A stretch of DNA of 64,000 nucleotides, from contig CALDSU010000004.1 of NCBI GenBank assembly GCA_937924525.1, positions 124,001-188,000 on the forward strand, written 5' to 3'. Position numbers and translations under genes: made by a program. The notes beneath the pieces are model-generated. The model saw nothing but the letters and a program-made list of their open reading frames with translations, was not told where the DNA came from and made no database searches. Source of the stretch: an uncultured Bryobacteraceae bacterium. Lineage in GTDB: Bacteria; Acidobacteriota; Terriglobia; Bryobacterales; Bryobacteraceae. Below, piece after piece: positions 27,214 through 36,254 of this stretch (position 1 is the first letter of the stretch; each line of letters begins with the position of its first letter).

Positions 27214-29508
27214 TTACGGCAGCGCGAACGCAAACAACGCCGAGTCGCTCGCGATGGCGATGTACTGCTTGCCGTCGACGGCGTAGGCGATCGGCGAGTT
27301 GCGAATCTGGGCGCCCGTCTGGTAGCGCCATAATTCCTTGCCGGTCCGGGCGTCGAGCGCAAAAATATACCCGTCGCCGGAGCAGCCGAAAACAACGCCG
27401 GTGGCGGTGCTGAGGACGCCCGCCGCCACGTTGCCGATGTGCAGGGGAAAACTCCAACGGATGTCGCCGGTGAGCGCGTCGAGAGCCCGAATCGCCCCGG
27501 CGCCGCCCATGCGCGGGTCCTCCTGCTGCCCGGATCCGGTGTAGGGCTGTCCCGGTTCCGGCTCCTTGAATTTGCTGAAGTAGGTGGCGCAGGATTCGCG
27601 CACGGCCACGAACAGGAACCCAAGACGGGCGTCGTAGGAGGGCGCGGCCCAATTCGCGCCGCCCGAGGCGTCCGGGCAGACATAGTTGCCTTCGGGCGTC
27701 GGATCGGTGTGGGGAATCACCAGCGGCCGGCCTTTGGCGTCCAGACCCGTCGCCCAGGTGATTTTGACGAACGGCTTCCCGTGCAGAAATTCTCCCGTGA
27801 GCCGGTCCAGCACGTAGTAGAAGCCGTTGCGGTTGGCCTGGATCAGCAGTTTCCGCGGCTGTCGGCGAAAGACGGCGTCGATGAGCACCGGCGTCTCATT
27901 GGCGTCCCAGTCGTGGGTGTCGTGCGGCGTGAACTGGAAGTGCCACTTCATGCGTCCGGTGTCGGGATCGATTGCGAGCACGCTGCACGTGTACAGGTTG
28001 TCGCCCAGGCGGACGGAGCCGTCATAGTCGGGCGCCGGGTTGCCGGTCGTCCAGTACAGGGTATGGGTTTCGGCGTCGTAGGTTCCGGTCATCCACGTCG
28101 GCCCTCCGCCGGTGTCGGCGGAGTTGCCGGACCAGGTGGCGCGGTTCGGGTCGCCGGGCTGCGCGATGGCCCATAGTCTCCACAGTCGTTTGCCGGTGGC
28201 GGCGTCGTAGGCATCGACGAACCCGTTCAGCCCGCACTCGCCCGAGGTGACGCCGACGATGATCTTGCCGTCGATCGCCAGCGGCGCGTGCGTGATCGAG
28301 AAACCCTTTTTGTAATCGTCGACGGGAACCTCCCAGATGCGATTGCCCGTCTTGGCGTCCAGCGCGACCAGGAACGCGTCGAGCGTCGCCATGTAGAGCC
28401 GGTCGCCCAGGATCGCGAAACCGCGGTTGGTCATCACGGTGCAGAAGCTATGGACATCGTCGGGAATGCGCCGCCGGTAGGTCCACAAGGTCCGGCCGGT
28501 GCGCGCGTCCAGGGCGGCTGCATCGTTGTTCGGACCGGTGACGAACATCAGGCCGTCCACCACGATGGGCGTCGACTCATTGCGCGGTCCGCCGAACTGA
28601 TAGGCCCAGACGCCGCGCAGCGCGCCCGCGTTGGCGGGAGTGATCTGGGTGAGCGCCGTCGCGTGCGTGCCGCGGTAATCGCCCCAGTAGGTGAGCCAGT
28701 TTTGCGGCTCGCGCCCGGCCTGGCGGATGCGCGCGAAGGAGACGTTCAGATCCGCGGCGGGCGTCCAGCGCGAGAAATCGCGCGCGGGTTTGGAACCTAG
28801 GTACGCCAGCAAGTCGTCCAGGTCCGTCGCGGCCAGTTTGAAGGCGGGCATGGCGGATTCTTCGACGCGTTCGACCGCGCGCACCTGTTTCTTGAGCAGC
28901 AGGTGGATTTTCTCGGTTTCGTCCATCAGTTGGACGGAAAAGGTGTCCTCGTTGCGCTTGACGCCCCGGAGCACAGACCCGTCGGCGCGCCGCACCCGCA
29001 CGCTCTGGAAACCGGGGTGGATGGCGGCGCTCGGCTCCAGAATGGCGCGGCGGAGTTCGGCGGGCTTCAGCTGCTCGGTGATGGAGGACAGGTCGGGACC
29101 CAGCCGTCCGCCCTGGCCATGAAACATGTGGCAGCGGGCGCACCTTTGTTCAAAGATTCGTCCGCCGGCCGCCGCGTCGCCGCGCACGGTTTCGCCGGGT
29201 TCGGCCGCCGACAGCGTCCGCAGAAAAGCCACCATCGCCCGCCCGTCCGCTTCGCCCACCGGGAAGGCCGGCATGGAAGTGCCGGGAATGCCTTTCAGGA
29301 TGTTGCGCAGCAGATCGTCGTCCGACCCGCCCCACTTCCAGTTGCCGGAGGTGAGGTCGGGGCCGCGGCCGCCCTTGGCGTTCTCGCCATGACAGCCCGA
29401 GCACATCTTGCTGTAAAGCACTTTTCCTTTGTCTTCCAGGCGGGTATGAGGGGACTGCGCCTGCGCGAGCGCCACCGAGCCGAAGCAAACCAGGAGCCAG
29501 CGGGACAT
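27214..29508 (-). CDS. PQQ-type beta-propeller dehydrogenase with two N-terminal haem c domains
   Basis: 764 aa with a signal peptide. Two cytochrome c segments come first: CSGCH (about residue 36) and CARCH (about 110), the second followed by a variable heme-binding-domain sequence. An eight-bladed quinoprotein propeller (about 250-764) follows with tryptophan-docking repeats (DARTGRTLWTY, DAKTGNRIWE, DAATGKRLWR, DARTGKELWRY) and the GDNLYTCSVLAIDPDTG segment that carries the expected catalytic Asp. The adjacent Cys-Cys disulfide of many PQQ alcohol dehydrogenases is not seen. Usual quinohaemoproteins have the haem at the C-terminus; here both are N-terminal. Likely a periplasmic alcohol or aldose dehydrogenase feeding the respiratory chain. 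The open frame continues upstream of 29508, but the signal peptide fixes the start. Confidence 0.87.
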   Translation of the reverse strand: MSRWLLVCFGSVALAQAQSPHTRLEDKGKVLYSKMCSGCHGENAKGGRGPDLTSGNWKWGGSDDDLLRNILKGIPGTSMPAFPVGEADGRAMVAFLRTLSAAEPGETVRGDAAAGGRIFEQRCARCHMFHGQGGRLGPDLSSITEQLKPAELRRAILEPSAAIHPGFQSVRVRRADGSVLRGVKRNEDTFSVQLMDETEKIHLLLKKQVRAVERVEESAMPAFKLAATDLDDLLAYLGSKPARDFSRWTPAADLNVSFARIRQAGREPQNWLTYWGDYRGTHATALTQITPANAGALRGVWAYQFGGPRNESTPIVVDGLMFVTGPNNDAAALDARTGRTLWTYRRRIPDDVHSFCTVMTNRGFAILGDRLYMATLDAFLVALDAKTGNRIWEVPVDDYKKGFSITHAPLAIDGKIIVGVTSGECGLNGFVDAYDAATGKRLWRLWAIAQPGDPNRATWSGNSADTGGGPTWMTGTYDAETHTLYWTTGNPAPDYDGSVRLGDNLYTCSVLAIDPDTGRMKWHFQFTPHDTHDWDANETPVLIDAVFRRQPRKLLIQANRNGFYYVLDRLTGEFLHGKPFVKITWATGLDAKGRPLVIPHTDPTPEGNYVCPDASGGANWAAPSYDARLGFLFVAVRESCATYFSKFKEPEPGQPYTGSGQQEDPRMGGAGAIRALDALTGDIRWSFPLHIGNVAAGVLSTATGVVFGCSGDGYIFALDARTGKELWRYQTGAQIRNSPIAYAVDGKQYIAIASDSALFAFALP

Positions 29509-29597
29509 ATTTCGCCAGTATAGTAAGAGCGGCGCGCGGTTCGCCGCCGGGCCGTGCGCCGGCCCTGATTGCGGCGGAGGCAGGCTGCCAGGTGAGG

Positions 29598-31298
29598 TCA
29601 GGGCGCCCGGACCACCACGGTGTGGGCGCCACCGCGTGGCAGGTCGATTACCAGCCTGCCTTCCGCCGGTTCGGCGTGTCCGTCCTTGCGATACGGATTG
29701 TGCGGCAGCACGGGCCACAGGAGCGTGGCCGTTGGCGGAAACTCCAGGCGGAAGGCGGCGTGCGCCAGCCATCCGGTGACGCCCGGCGCGATGGGAAACG
29801 GAGCCGCTTCCAGCCTGGCCCAACGCTTGCCCTCGATGCGGAGCGGCGCCGCCGGGCGAGGCAGCACGGTGACGTGTCCTTGCAGTGCCGGCGCGGCATG
29901 CCAGGTGAGGTCCGCGCGCCCGGCGTCCACCACCCGCACCGTGACGCGCCCTGGCGCGCCGCCGTAGTCGAGTTCGACGCCGAAGTCGTCGCCCGTCAGC
30001 AGACGCGCCGCGGAGGGCACATGCCGCAGTCCCGGCGGCGGGAGGAAGTCGGGATTCTGGTCGCCGGGCCGGTGGTTCCACAGGCTAAGGTCGCCTCGGG
30101 TGAAGGTGCTCCACCGGGGCTGCAACTTGGTGTTGCCTCCGCCGAGGATCAACCCGGCGCGATCGTGGAAGACGCTGAGAAAGTTCTGGCGGTCCTGCTG
30201 CCAGCGGGTTGCGGGCACGGGCGCCGTAAACGCGGAGGCCACCAGCGTCCACGGTCCCCGCCGCCTGATTGCCGCTCCGCCGCCGGGCAGCGAATAGTCA
30301 AAGTCCGCTCCGGCGGGGTCGAATCCGGCGGCCTCCCCTTCGGTTCCCCACAGCAGCAGCGCCGCCGCTTCGTCCCACGGCAGGGGCTGCGAGTGCCGGC
30401 GCAGTTGCCGTGCCGTGTAGGCGCGGCCTTCGGGAGTTTGCGGGAAGCCCGCGTTGGGAACCCGCACGGTTTCCTGATAGGCGTTGCGTTCGTCGATCGT
30501 TTCGACGTCGGTCCCGTTGGGATAGGTGAAGTAGGCGTGAAAGCGCGCCGCTCGTTCGAGCGCGGGCCGCACTTCCCGGTCGCCCGACACCGCGTAGTAG
30601 ATGCCCAGCGCTTCCACGTAGACGGTTCCATACCGCACGACGGGACCGGCATGTTCCGACCAGTAGCCGTCCGGGTGTTGATGGGCGGCGATCCGGCGCA
30701 GGAAATCGCGCGCCTGGTCCGCCCAGGAAGGTTCCCCCAGCGCCCGCGCCGCGAAGTACAGGCCCATGGCGTGGTGCGCCGGAATGTTGTGCAACCGCCC
30801 GCCGGCCAATTCTCTCGCGATCCCGGAATAGCCGAGGCGAAGCGCCCGTTCCCACCTCGCGCGGCGGGGCGCGGGCATCGCCTCCCGCACCAGGTGGAAG
30901 GTGCGGATCCAGCGGGAGTAGGTCCACGGCATGTAGATTGCGCCCCAGGTGGAACCGTCCTTCTTGCGGAATTCCCACTTGCCGCTGGCGTCCTGATCGG
31001 CGATCAAGGCGTCGCCGGCGGCCATGATCGCGCTCAGCAAATCCGCCGCTTGGAAGTAGGGATTCTCCTCCGCTCGAGTAGCCCAGAGGGCGGCCAGCGG
31101 GAGCATGGCGTGCTGGTCGTTCACGATCCAGATGCCTTCGCCGAAGCGTCCGGTGCGCTTGTCCTGCGAGGCGAGGATGGCGGGCGCCTGCGCCACCAGG
31201 TCGCGCAGACAGCGGTCTTTGAAGGTGATCCGCGATGCCGCAGCAAGCGCGTGGGCCAGCGTAACCACCAGGACCAGGGGCGTAAGGAGCGATCTCAT
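29598..31298 (-). CDS. secreted (alpha/alpha)6-barrel-like protein, possible glycan-active enzyme
   Basis: 566 aa from the ATG at 31298, which begins a signal peptide (MRSLLTPLVLVVTLAHALA). The N-terminal ~330 residues are helical with Trp/His-rich turns (WTYSRWIRTFHLV, NIPAHHAMGLYFAARALG, HPDGYWSEHAGPVVRYG) like six-hairpin glycosidases and polysaccharide lyases. The C-terminal part is beta-rich. No exact family can be named. A TATACT box lies 12 bases before the ATG, hinting at a near-leaderless transcript. It precedes the quinoprotein gene by 89 bp on the same strand. Confidence 0.68.
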   Translation of the reverse strand: MRSLLTPLVLVVTLAHALAAASRITFKDRCLRDLVAQAPAILASQDKRTGRFGEGIWIVNDQHAMLPLAALWATRAEENPYFQAADLLSAIMAAGDALIADQDASGKWEFRKKDGSTWGAIYMPWTYSRWIRTFHLVREAMPAPRRARWERALRLGYSGIARELAGGRLHNIPAHHAMGLYFAARALGEPSWADQARDFLRRIAAHQHPDGYWSEHAGPVVRYGTVYVEALGIYYAVSGDREVRPALERAARFHAYFTYPNGTDVETIDERNAYQETVRVPNAGFPQTPEGRAYTARQLRRHSQPLPWDEAAALLLWGTEGEAAGFDPAGADFDYSLPGGGAAIRRRGPWTLVASAFTAPVPATRWQQDRQNFLSVFHDRAGLILGGGNTKLQPRWSTFTRGDLSLWNHRPGDQNPDFLPPPGLRHVPSAARLLTGDDFGVELDYGGAPGRVTVRVVDAGRADLTWHAAPALQGHVTVLPRPAAPLRIEGKRWARLEAAPFPIAPGVTGWLAHAAFRLEFPPTATLLWPVLPHNPYRKDGHAEPAEGRLVIDLPRGGAHTVVVRAP

Positions 31299-31399
31299 CG
31301 TTGTCCGGTAGTATACGTGCGCGAGCGGCCGCTGCCTATGGCCCACCGAAATTCCGTTCTTAAGCTCTCAGCCAAGCGGACGCCATTTCGCCAGGCTCC

Positions 31400-31428
31400 T
31401 TGGGTTTCGCCGGCTCGCGTTGTATAGT
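31400..31428 (+). promoter_or_regulatory. candidate promoter for the large Ig-repeat protein
   Basis: TTGGGT (31400-31405), 17-bp spacer, TATAGT (31423-31428), about 160 bp before the ATG at 31590. The -35 is imperfect. The 291-bp gap holds nothing else I recognise. Confidence 0.35.
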
Positions 31429-31589
31429 TTAGAAATGCCTTGGCGAAGCCGGTTGCAAAAGGCTGGCTTTCGCGGGCGGGCAAGCGGACTGAATCCCCTT
31501 GTCCTGCGCTCCGCAACCGGCCCCGATCCCTCCTCGCCGGGTTTCCTGATCGTGGACGTTGGCGGCGCTACTTTGGTTTGGGGGGGGCG

Positions 31590-34500
31590 ATGAGATTGTC
31601 TTACGCACACGCTGGGGCCCGTTCCTTCCGGCTTGCCATCCTGCTGCTGGCGCTCGCCGCGGCCCCGCTGTGGGCGCAACTGGCCATTACCACCCCTTCG
31701 CCGCTTCCGCCCGCTACGCTGGGTCAGCCCTATGAAGTTGTTCTTGCGGCGAACGGAGGTTTGCCGCCCTATTTCTGGTTTACCGAAGCGCCGCTGCCGT
31801 CGGGTCTGGAGTTGCTCTCCGATGGGAGACTGACCGGCACCCCGACGGTGAGCGGAGAGTTCTCTTTCTGGATTGCGGTCGTCGACGAATACATGGGGTA
31901 TGACCAAAGGGATTTCGTCCTCGTCGTCGGATCCGGAGTCACGATCAGCCCCGCCGGACCACCGCCGGGCACGGCAGGCACGCCGTACTCCCCCTTCTTT
32001 TTCACCGCCAGCGGAGGATCGTCTCCGTATACCTGGTCGCTGGTGGGCGGCTCGCTGCCGGAAGGAATGACGCTGTTGCCCACGGGAGCACTCCAGGGCA
32101 CCCCCGCGCTCCCTGGTCTCTACCCGATCACGGTGCGGGTGATTGATGGGTTTGGAAGCCAGGCGCAGCAGGATTTTCTGCTGACCATCGGCGCGCCCAC
32201 GCAGCCCTTGACGATCTCTTCGACCTCCCCATTGCCTAACGGTGTGCAGGGCACGCCCTACAGTTTCGCCTTGCAGGCCACCGGCGGAGCTCCCGGCTAC
32301 ACCTGGTCGCTCCAGGCCGGCAATCTTCCGCCGGGTGTGAACCTGACCATCAGCGGCACGTTGACCGGCATCCCTACCTCCGCAGGGACGTTCAACTTCA
32401 CGGTGCGCGTCACCGACGCGGCGCAGAACAGCGCGACGCGAGCGTTCACCGTCAACATTGGGGGTCTGATCACGATCACGAGCGATCCTCCCCTCCCTGA
32501 AAGCATGGTGGGCCTGGCGTACAGCTTTGCGTTTACCGCCACGGGCGGTACGGCTCCCTATCAGTGGAACCTGACTGCGGGCCAACTGCCTCCCGGATTG
32601 ACTTTAGGCGCCGGCGGCGCGCTGAGCGGGACGCCCACCACCCCCGGTACGTTCCACTTCTCGGTAACCGCGGCGGCGGGCAATGTCACGTCGCCGGCGA
32701 AGGCTTTTGCGATTACCATCGTTCCGCCGCTGCAAATCACGTCGACGTCGCCCCTTCCGGCTGGTTTGCAGCCGCAAGCCTACGCCTTCACGTGTGCGGC
32801 CAGCGGAGGGTTTCCGCCTTACGCGTGGGCGCAGACCGGCGGCGCGTTGCCGGCCGGGTTGATCCTGAATGCGGCCAATGGCGTGCTGTCCGGCACGCCC
32901 GCCACGAGCGGTCAGTTTACTTTCGAGATCCGTGTGACGGATGCGCGCGGGAACCGCGTGACGCGCGCCTTTACGTTGAACATCGCCTCCGCAGTGACCA
33001 TCACCACGCGCTCGGCGCCGGATGGCAGGGTAGGCCAGCCGTACCGCCAGATCTTTGCCGCCGCAGGCGGTGCGCTGCCATACGCGTGGCGGCTCACCGG
33101 CGGGATTCCGCCTCCCGGCCTGACGTTCACCGAGGCCGGCGTGCTGGCCGGGACTCCGACCGGCGCCGGGCCGTACATTCTGACGATCCAGGTGCGCGAC
33201 GCGCAGGGCGCCACCGATTCGGTATCGGTGTCGTTCCGCATCGCGGCCGCACCCCTGACTTCCGGCACGCCGGCGCTGCTGCCACAAGCGATCCTGAACC
33301 AGCCCTATTCGCAAACGCTCGTCGCGCAGGGCGGGATTCCGCCCTACACGTGGACGCTCGCCGAGGGCTCGCTTCCGCCGGGATTTACCCTCACGTCAGG
33401 CGGCGAAATCCGCGGCACGCCAACGGCGCTGGGCGTTTTCGACTTCACTGTCCGTCTCACCGACATCGATCCGGAACTCGCCGAGTCGGGGCCGGCGCTC
33501 TTTGCCGCAGCCTTCAAGGGCGGGGAGCAGATGGCGAGGGGCGGGGAGCGGCTGGCCACCGCGACGCTGCCTTTCCGTCTGGTTGTGACGGCGCCGCCGA
33601 TCGCGATCGCGACGACTTCGCCCCTGCCGGAAGGGCTGGTGGGTTCGCCCTACTCGCTGACCATGGTGGCGACCGGCGGCCGGGCGGCCATCATCTGGGC
33701 CGTGACCTCCGGCGCGCTGCCGCCCGGCCTGAGTCTGGCCTCCTCAGGTTTGCTCTCGGGCGTTCCCAACGGCCCCGGTACGTTCACGTTCACGGTGCAG
33801 GCGCGCGACGATCTCGGTCCGTCGGCGCTGCGCACATTCACGCTGGTGATCCGCGCCGATGCCGACCTGGTGCTCTCTGCGACGGAAGCCCGGTTCCGCG
33901 GCTTCGTGGCAGGAGGGACGCCGCCGGCGCAGTCGATCTCGGTCGTGTCCCGGTTTAACCAGTTGACTCCCTACCGGGTCACAGCCGAGCCGGCTTCCTG
34001 GTTCACGCTGATTTCGGGAGCGGAGGCCTCCACGCCGGGACGGTTTGTGTTCGCGGTCAGCCCGGCCGGACTCCAGGCGGGAACGTACCGCACGAACCTG
34101 CGCGTGGAGTCCCTGGGTTCGAATCAAGTGCTGGTGGTGCCGGTCACGTTCGAGGTGGCTCAGGCGGCTCCGCAAGTCATCGCGGTCCCCGACCTGGTTC
34201 AGGTGAACCGGCGCGCGCCCGATGAGAACCTCGCGCCGGACGTCGTGCTCCGGAATACTGGTGGCGGCGGGCCTCTCGCGTTTACGGCGGCGGTGATCCA
34301 GGGAGCGGCCTGGTTGCGGGTAGATCCGGCCAGTGGCGCCTTGCGGCCGGATGGTTCCGTGCCAATCCGCTTCCACGTCAACCCCGCGAACCTGGGCCCA
34401 GGGTACTCCCGCGGACTAGTGCGGGTGACCACCGCGGCCGGAACCACCGACGTTCCCGTAGTGGTCGCCAATCCGTCCGCGCCGCGGAACCTGCGCCTGG

Positions 34501-36197
34501 ATCCGGACGGGTGGTTTTTCCTGGCTCGCCAGGGAAATGGCGCCCTGCGGGGCGAGCGGTCCTTCAGCGTGCTGAACAACAGTCTGGAGACGATGCCGTA
34601 TACGGTCGAAGTCGTCTCCGGCGGCGATTGGCTGCGGCTGAACAAAACCGGCGGCACGATTCCGCCGGGGGGCGGCGACACGATCGGTTTCCGGGTGGAG
34701 CCGTCCGCGCTGACCACGAACAATTACTATGGCCGCATCGCCGTGACCGCTCCGGGCGCGCGCAACAGCCCGGCGGACTTCGTGGCGGTTCTTCAAGTAG
34801 TTCCCGCCGAAGAAGCGCCGGCGCCCGACCTCTGGCCGTCCGGCCTGGTGTTTGTCGCGGCTGAGGGCGGCTCGGCGTCCGCGGCGCAGACCGTGCAATT
34901 GTACGCCAGCAGCAACATCCCAGTGTCTTATCAGGCTTCCACGGTGACGGAGGACCGGACCGGCTGGCTGTCGGCGTCGCCCGCGATTGGCGTCACCTCC
35001 ACGGACACGCCGGCCAGCCTGCGCGTTACGGTGAATCCCGGCAATCTGAAGCGCGGCGTATACACAGGCCGCGTCAACGTATCGCTTTCCAGTACGGTGG
35101 TGCGGTCCGTGCAAGTCACCGCGATCATCACGCCCGCGGTTCCTGTCACGGCGGCGGCCGCCGGAGAGCGGAACCTGACCGGTTGCACGCCGTCGCGGCT
35201 GGTGGTGACGCACACCGGTCTCACCGGGAATTTCTCCTCCCCGGTGGCCTGGCCGACGCCGCTGGCGGTCCGCGTGGCCGACGACTGCGGCGAGGCGGTG
35301 CGGTCGGCGCAGGTAGTGGCAAGTTTCTCGAACGGCGACCCGCCGCTGCCGCTGCGGCTGGCCGATCCGGCGGCTGGCGTTTATTCGGCAACCTGGGCGC
35401 CGGTGGGCTCGGCCCGGCAACTGACGATCACCGCGACGGCCAGCGCGCCCGACTTCGCTCCGGCCACCGCCGAACTGATCGGCGCGGTGACTGCCAATCG
35501 CGCGCCCGCGGTGGGCCGCAGCGGTGTGCTGCACGCGTTCTTCCCGCAGGTCGGGGGCCCGGTAGCTCCGGGCGCCCTGGTCGAGATTCTGGGCCAGAAT
35601 CTGGCCGCCAGCGAGGCCACCGCTACTTTACCGGCGCCCGACACCTTGAATGGCGTCACCGTGCTGATCAGCGGCCGTCCCGCCCCGCTGTTGTTCGTAA
35701 GCCCCACCCAGATCAACGCGCAGGTGCCCTTTGGCCTCGCGCCGGAAACGCCTCACACCGTGTTGGTCGCCACCGGCGCAGCTTTGGCCATGCCCCAGCC
35801 GCTACCGCTGAATGCGGTGCAGCCGGGGATCGCCTCCGAAGCGGACGCGCTCGCGGTCGCGCTGCGCGCGGACGGCACCCCGGTTACTAGGGCAAATCCG
35901 GCGCGGCCGGGCGAACTAGTTTCCCTGTTCATGGCCGGTCTGGGAACGACCGAACCCGAGGTCGCCGCTGGGGCTGTGTCGCCGGAAGATCCGCCGGCGC
36001 TGGTCGTGACGCCTGTCACGGCGCGGGTGGACGGCCGCGAGGCGGCCGTGTCGTTTGCCGGTCTGGCGCCTGGACTGGTGGGCGTGTACCGGGTCACCAT
36101 CGAGGTGCCTGCGGAAACCTCGGCGGGTGTCCACGAAGTCGCCATCGAGCAAGGCGGAATTGTCTCGAACGTGGTCCGGCTGCCGGTCGCGCCCTAA
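31590..36197 (+). CDS. giant secreted protein: eight He_PIG repeats, BACON-like domains, Solibacter C-terminal domain
   Basis: 1535 aa. Signal peptide (about 9-30), then eight ~85-residue putative-Ig repeats, each opening with a TSPLP-type strand, then GxPYS, PPYxW, LPxGL and LSGTP-type turns, and closing with FTVRVTDA-like strands. Repeat 7 carries a ~25-residue insertion near its end. After ~residue 750 come three BACON-like beta-sandwiches (for example NSLETMPYTVEVVSGGDWLRL) and a filamin-like segment. The last ~220 residues are the TIGR03437 domain (VSPTQINAQVPFG; LVSLFMAGLG). Likely an extracellular adhesin or carbohydrate-contacting scaffold. Start: ATG at 31590 after a G-tract. Confidence 0.88.
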   Translation: MRLSYAHAGARSFRLAILLLALAAAPLWAQLAITTPSPLPPATLGQPYEVVLAANGGLPPYFWFTEAPLPSGLELLSDGRLTGTPTVSGEFSFWIAVVDEYMGYDQRDFVLVVGSGVTISPAGPPPGTAGTPYSPFFFTASGGSSPYTWSLVGGSLPEGMTLLPTGALQGTPALPGLYPITVRVIDGFGSQAQQDFLLTIGAPTQPLTISSTSPLPNGVQGTPYSFALQATGGAPGYTWSLQAGNLPPGVNLTISGTLTGIPTSAGTFNFTVRVTDAAQNSATRAFTVNIGGLITITSDPPLPESMVGLAYSFAFTATGGTAPYQWNLTAGQLPPGLTLGAGGALSGTPTTPGTFHFSVTAAAGNVTSPAKAFAITIVPPLQITSTSPLPAGLQPQAYAFTCAASGGFPPYAWAQTGGALPAGLILNAANGVLSGTPATSGQFTFEIRVTDARGNRVTRAFTLNIASAVTITTRSAPDGRVGQPYRQIFAAAGGALPYAWRLTGGIPPPGLTFTEAGVLAGTPTGAGPYILTIQVRDAQGATDSVSVSFRIAAAPLTSGTPALLPQAILNQPYSQTLVAQGGIPPYTWTLAEGSLPPGFTLTSGGEIRGTPTALGVFDFTVRLTDIDPELAESGPALFAAAFKGGEQMARGGERLATATLPFRLVVTAPPIAIATTSPLPEGLVGSPYSLTMVATGGRAAIIWAVTSGALPPGLSLASSGLLSGVPNGPGTFTFTVQARDDLGPSALRTFTLVIRADADLVLSATEARFRGFVAGGTPPAQSISVVSRFNQLTPYRVTAEPASWFTLISGAEASTPGRFVFAVSPAGLQAGTYRTNLRVESLGSNQVLVVPVTFEVAQAAPQVIAVPDLVQVNRRAPDENLAPDVVLRNTGGGGPLAFTAAVIQGAAWLRVDPASGALRPDGSVPIRFHVNPANLGPGYSRGLVRVTTAAGTTDVPVVVANPSAPRNLRLDPDGWFFLARQGNGALRGERSFSVLNNSLETMPYTVEVVSGGDWLRLNKTGGTIPPGGGDTIGFRVEPSALTTNNYYGRIAVTAPGARNSPADFVAVLQVVPAEEAPAPDLWPSGLVFVAAEGGSASAAQTVQLYASSNIPVSYQASTVTEDRTGWLSASPAIGVTSTDTPASLRVTVNPGNLKRGVYTGRVNVSLSSTVVRSVQVTAIITPAVPVTAAAAGERNLTGCTPSRLVVTHTGLTGNFSSPVAWPTPLAVRVADDCGEAVRSAQVVASFSNGDPPLPLRLADPAAGVYSATWAPVGSARQLTITATASAPDFAPATAELIGAVTANRAPAVGRSGVLHAFFPQVGGPVAPGALVEILGQNLAASEATATLPAPDTLNGVTVLISGRPAPLLFVSPTQINAQVPFGLAPETPHTVLVATGAALAMPQPLPLNAVQPGIASEADALAVALRADGTPVTRANPARPGELVSLFMAGLGTTEPEVAAGAVSPEDPPALVVTPVTARVDGREAAVSFAGLAPGLVGVYRVTIEVPAETSAGVHEVAIEQGGIVSNVVRLPVAP

Positions 36198-36203
36198 ACT
36201 CAT

Positions 36204-36231
36204 GGCCGCCCGGCCTCTTGTGCGGGCGGCC
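36204..36231 (+). terminator. strong hairpin after the giant secreted protein gene
   Basis: GGCCGCCCG (36204-36212) pairs perfectly with CGGGCGGCC (36223-36231) around a 10-base loop, seven bases after the stop codon. No T-run follows, so it may be a processing or Rho-assisted end rather than a classic intrinsic terminator. Confidence 0.5.
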
Positions 36232-36254
36232 TCCATCTGGTTCAATCGGACCTG

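Noticed and set aside
29509-30081. In-frame upstream extension of the quinoprotein
   Set aside because: It overlaps the end of the exported toroid-like protein on the same strand, and the signal peptide at 29508 gives a clear start.
34416-35534. 372-codon open frame on the minus strand
   Set aside because: Antisense to the He_PIG/BACON protein and lacking any recognisable domain.
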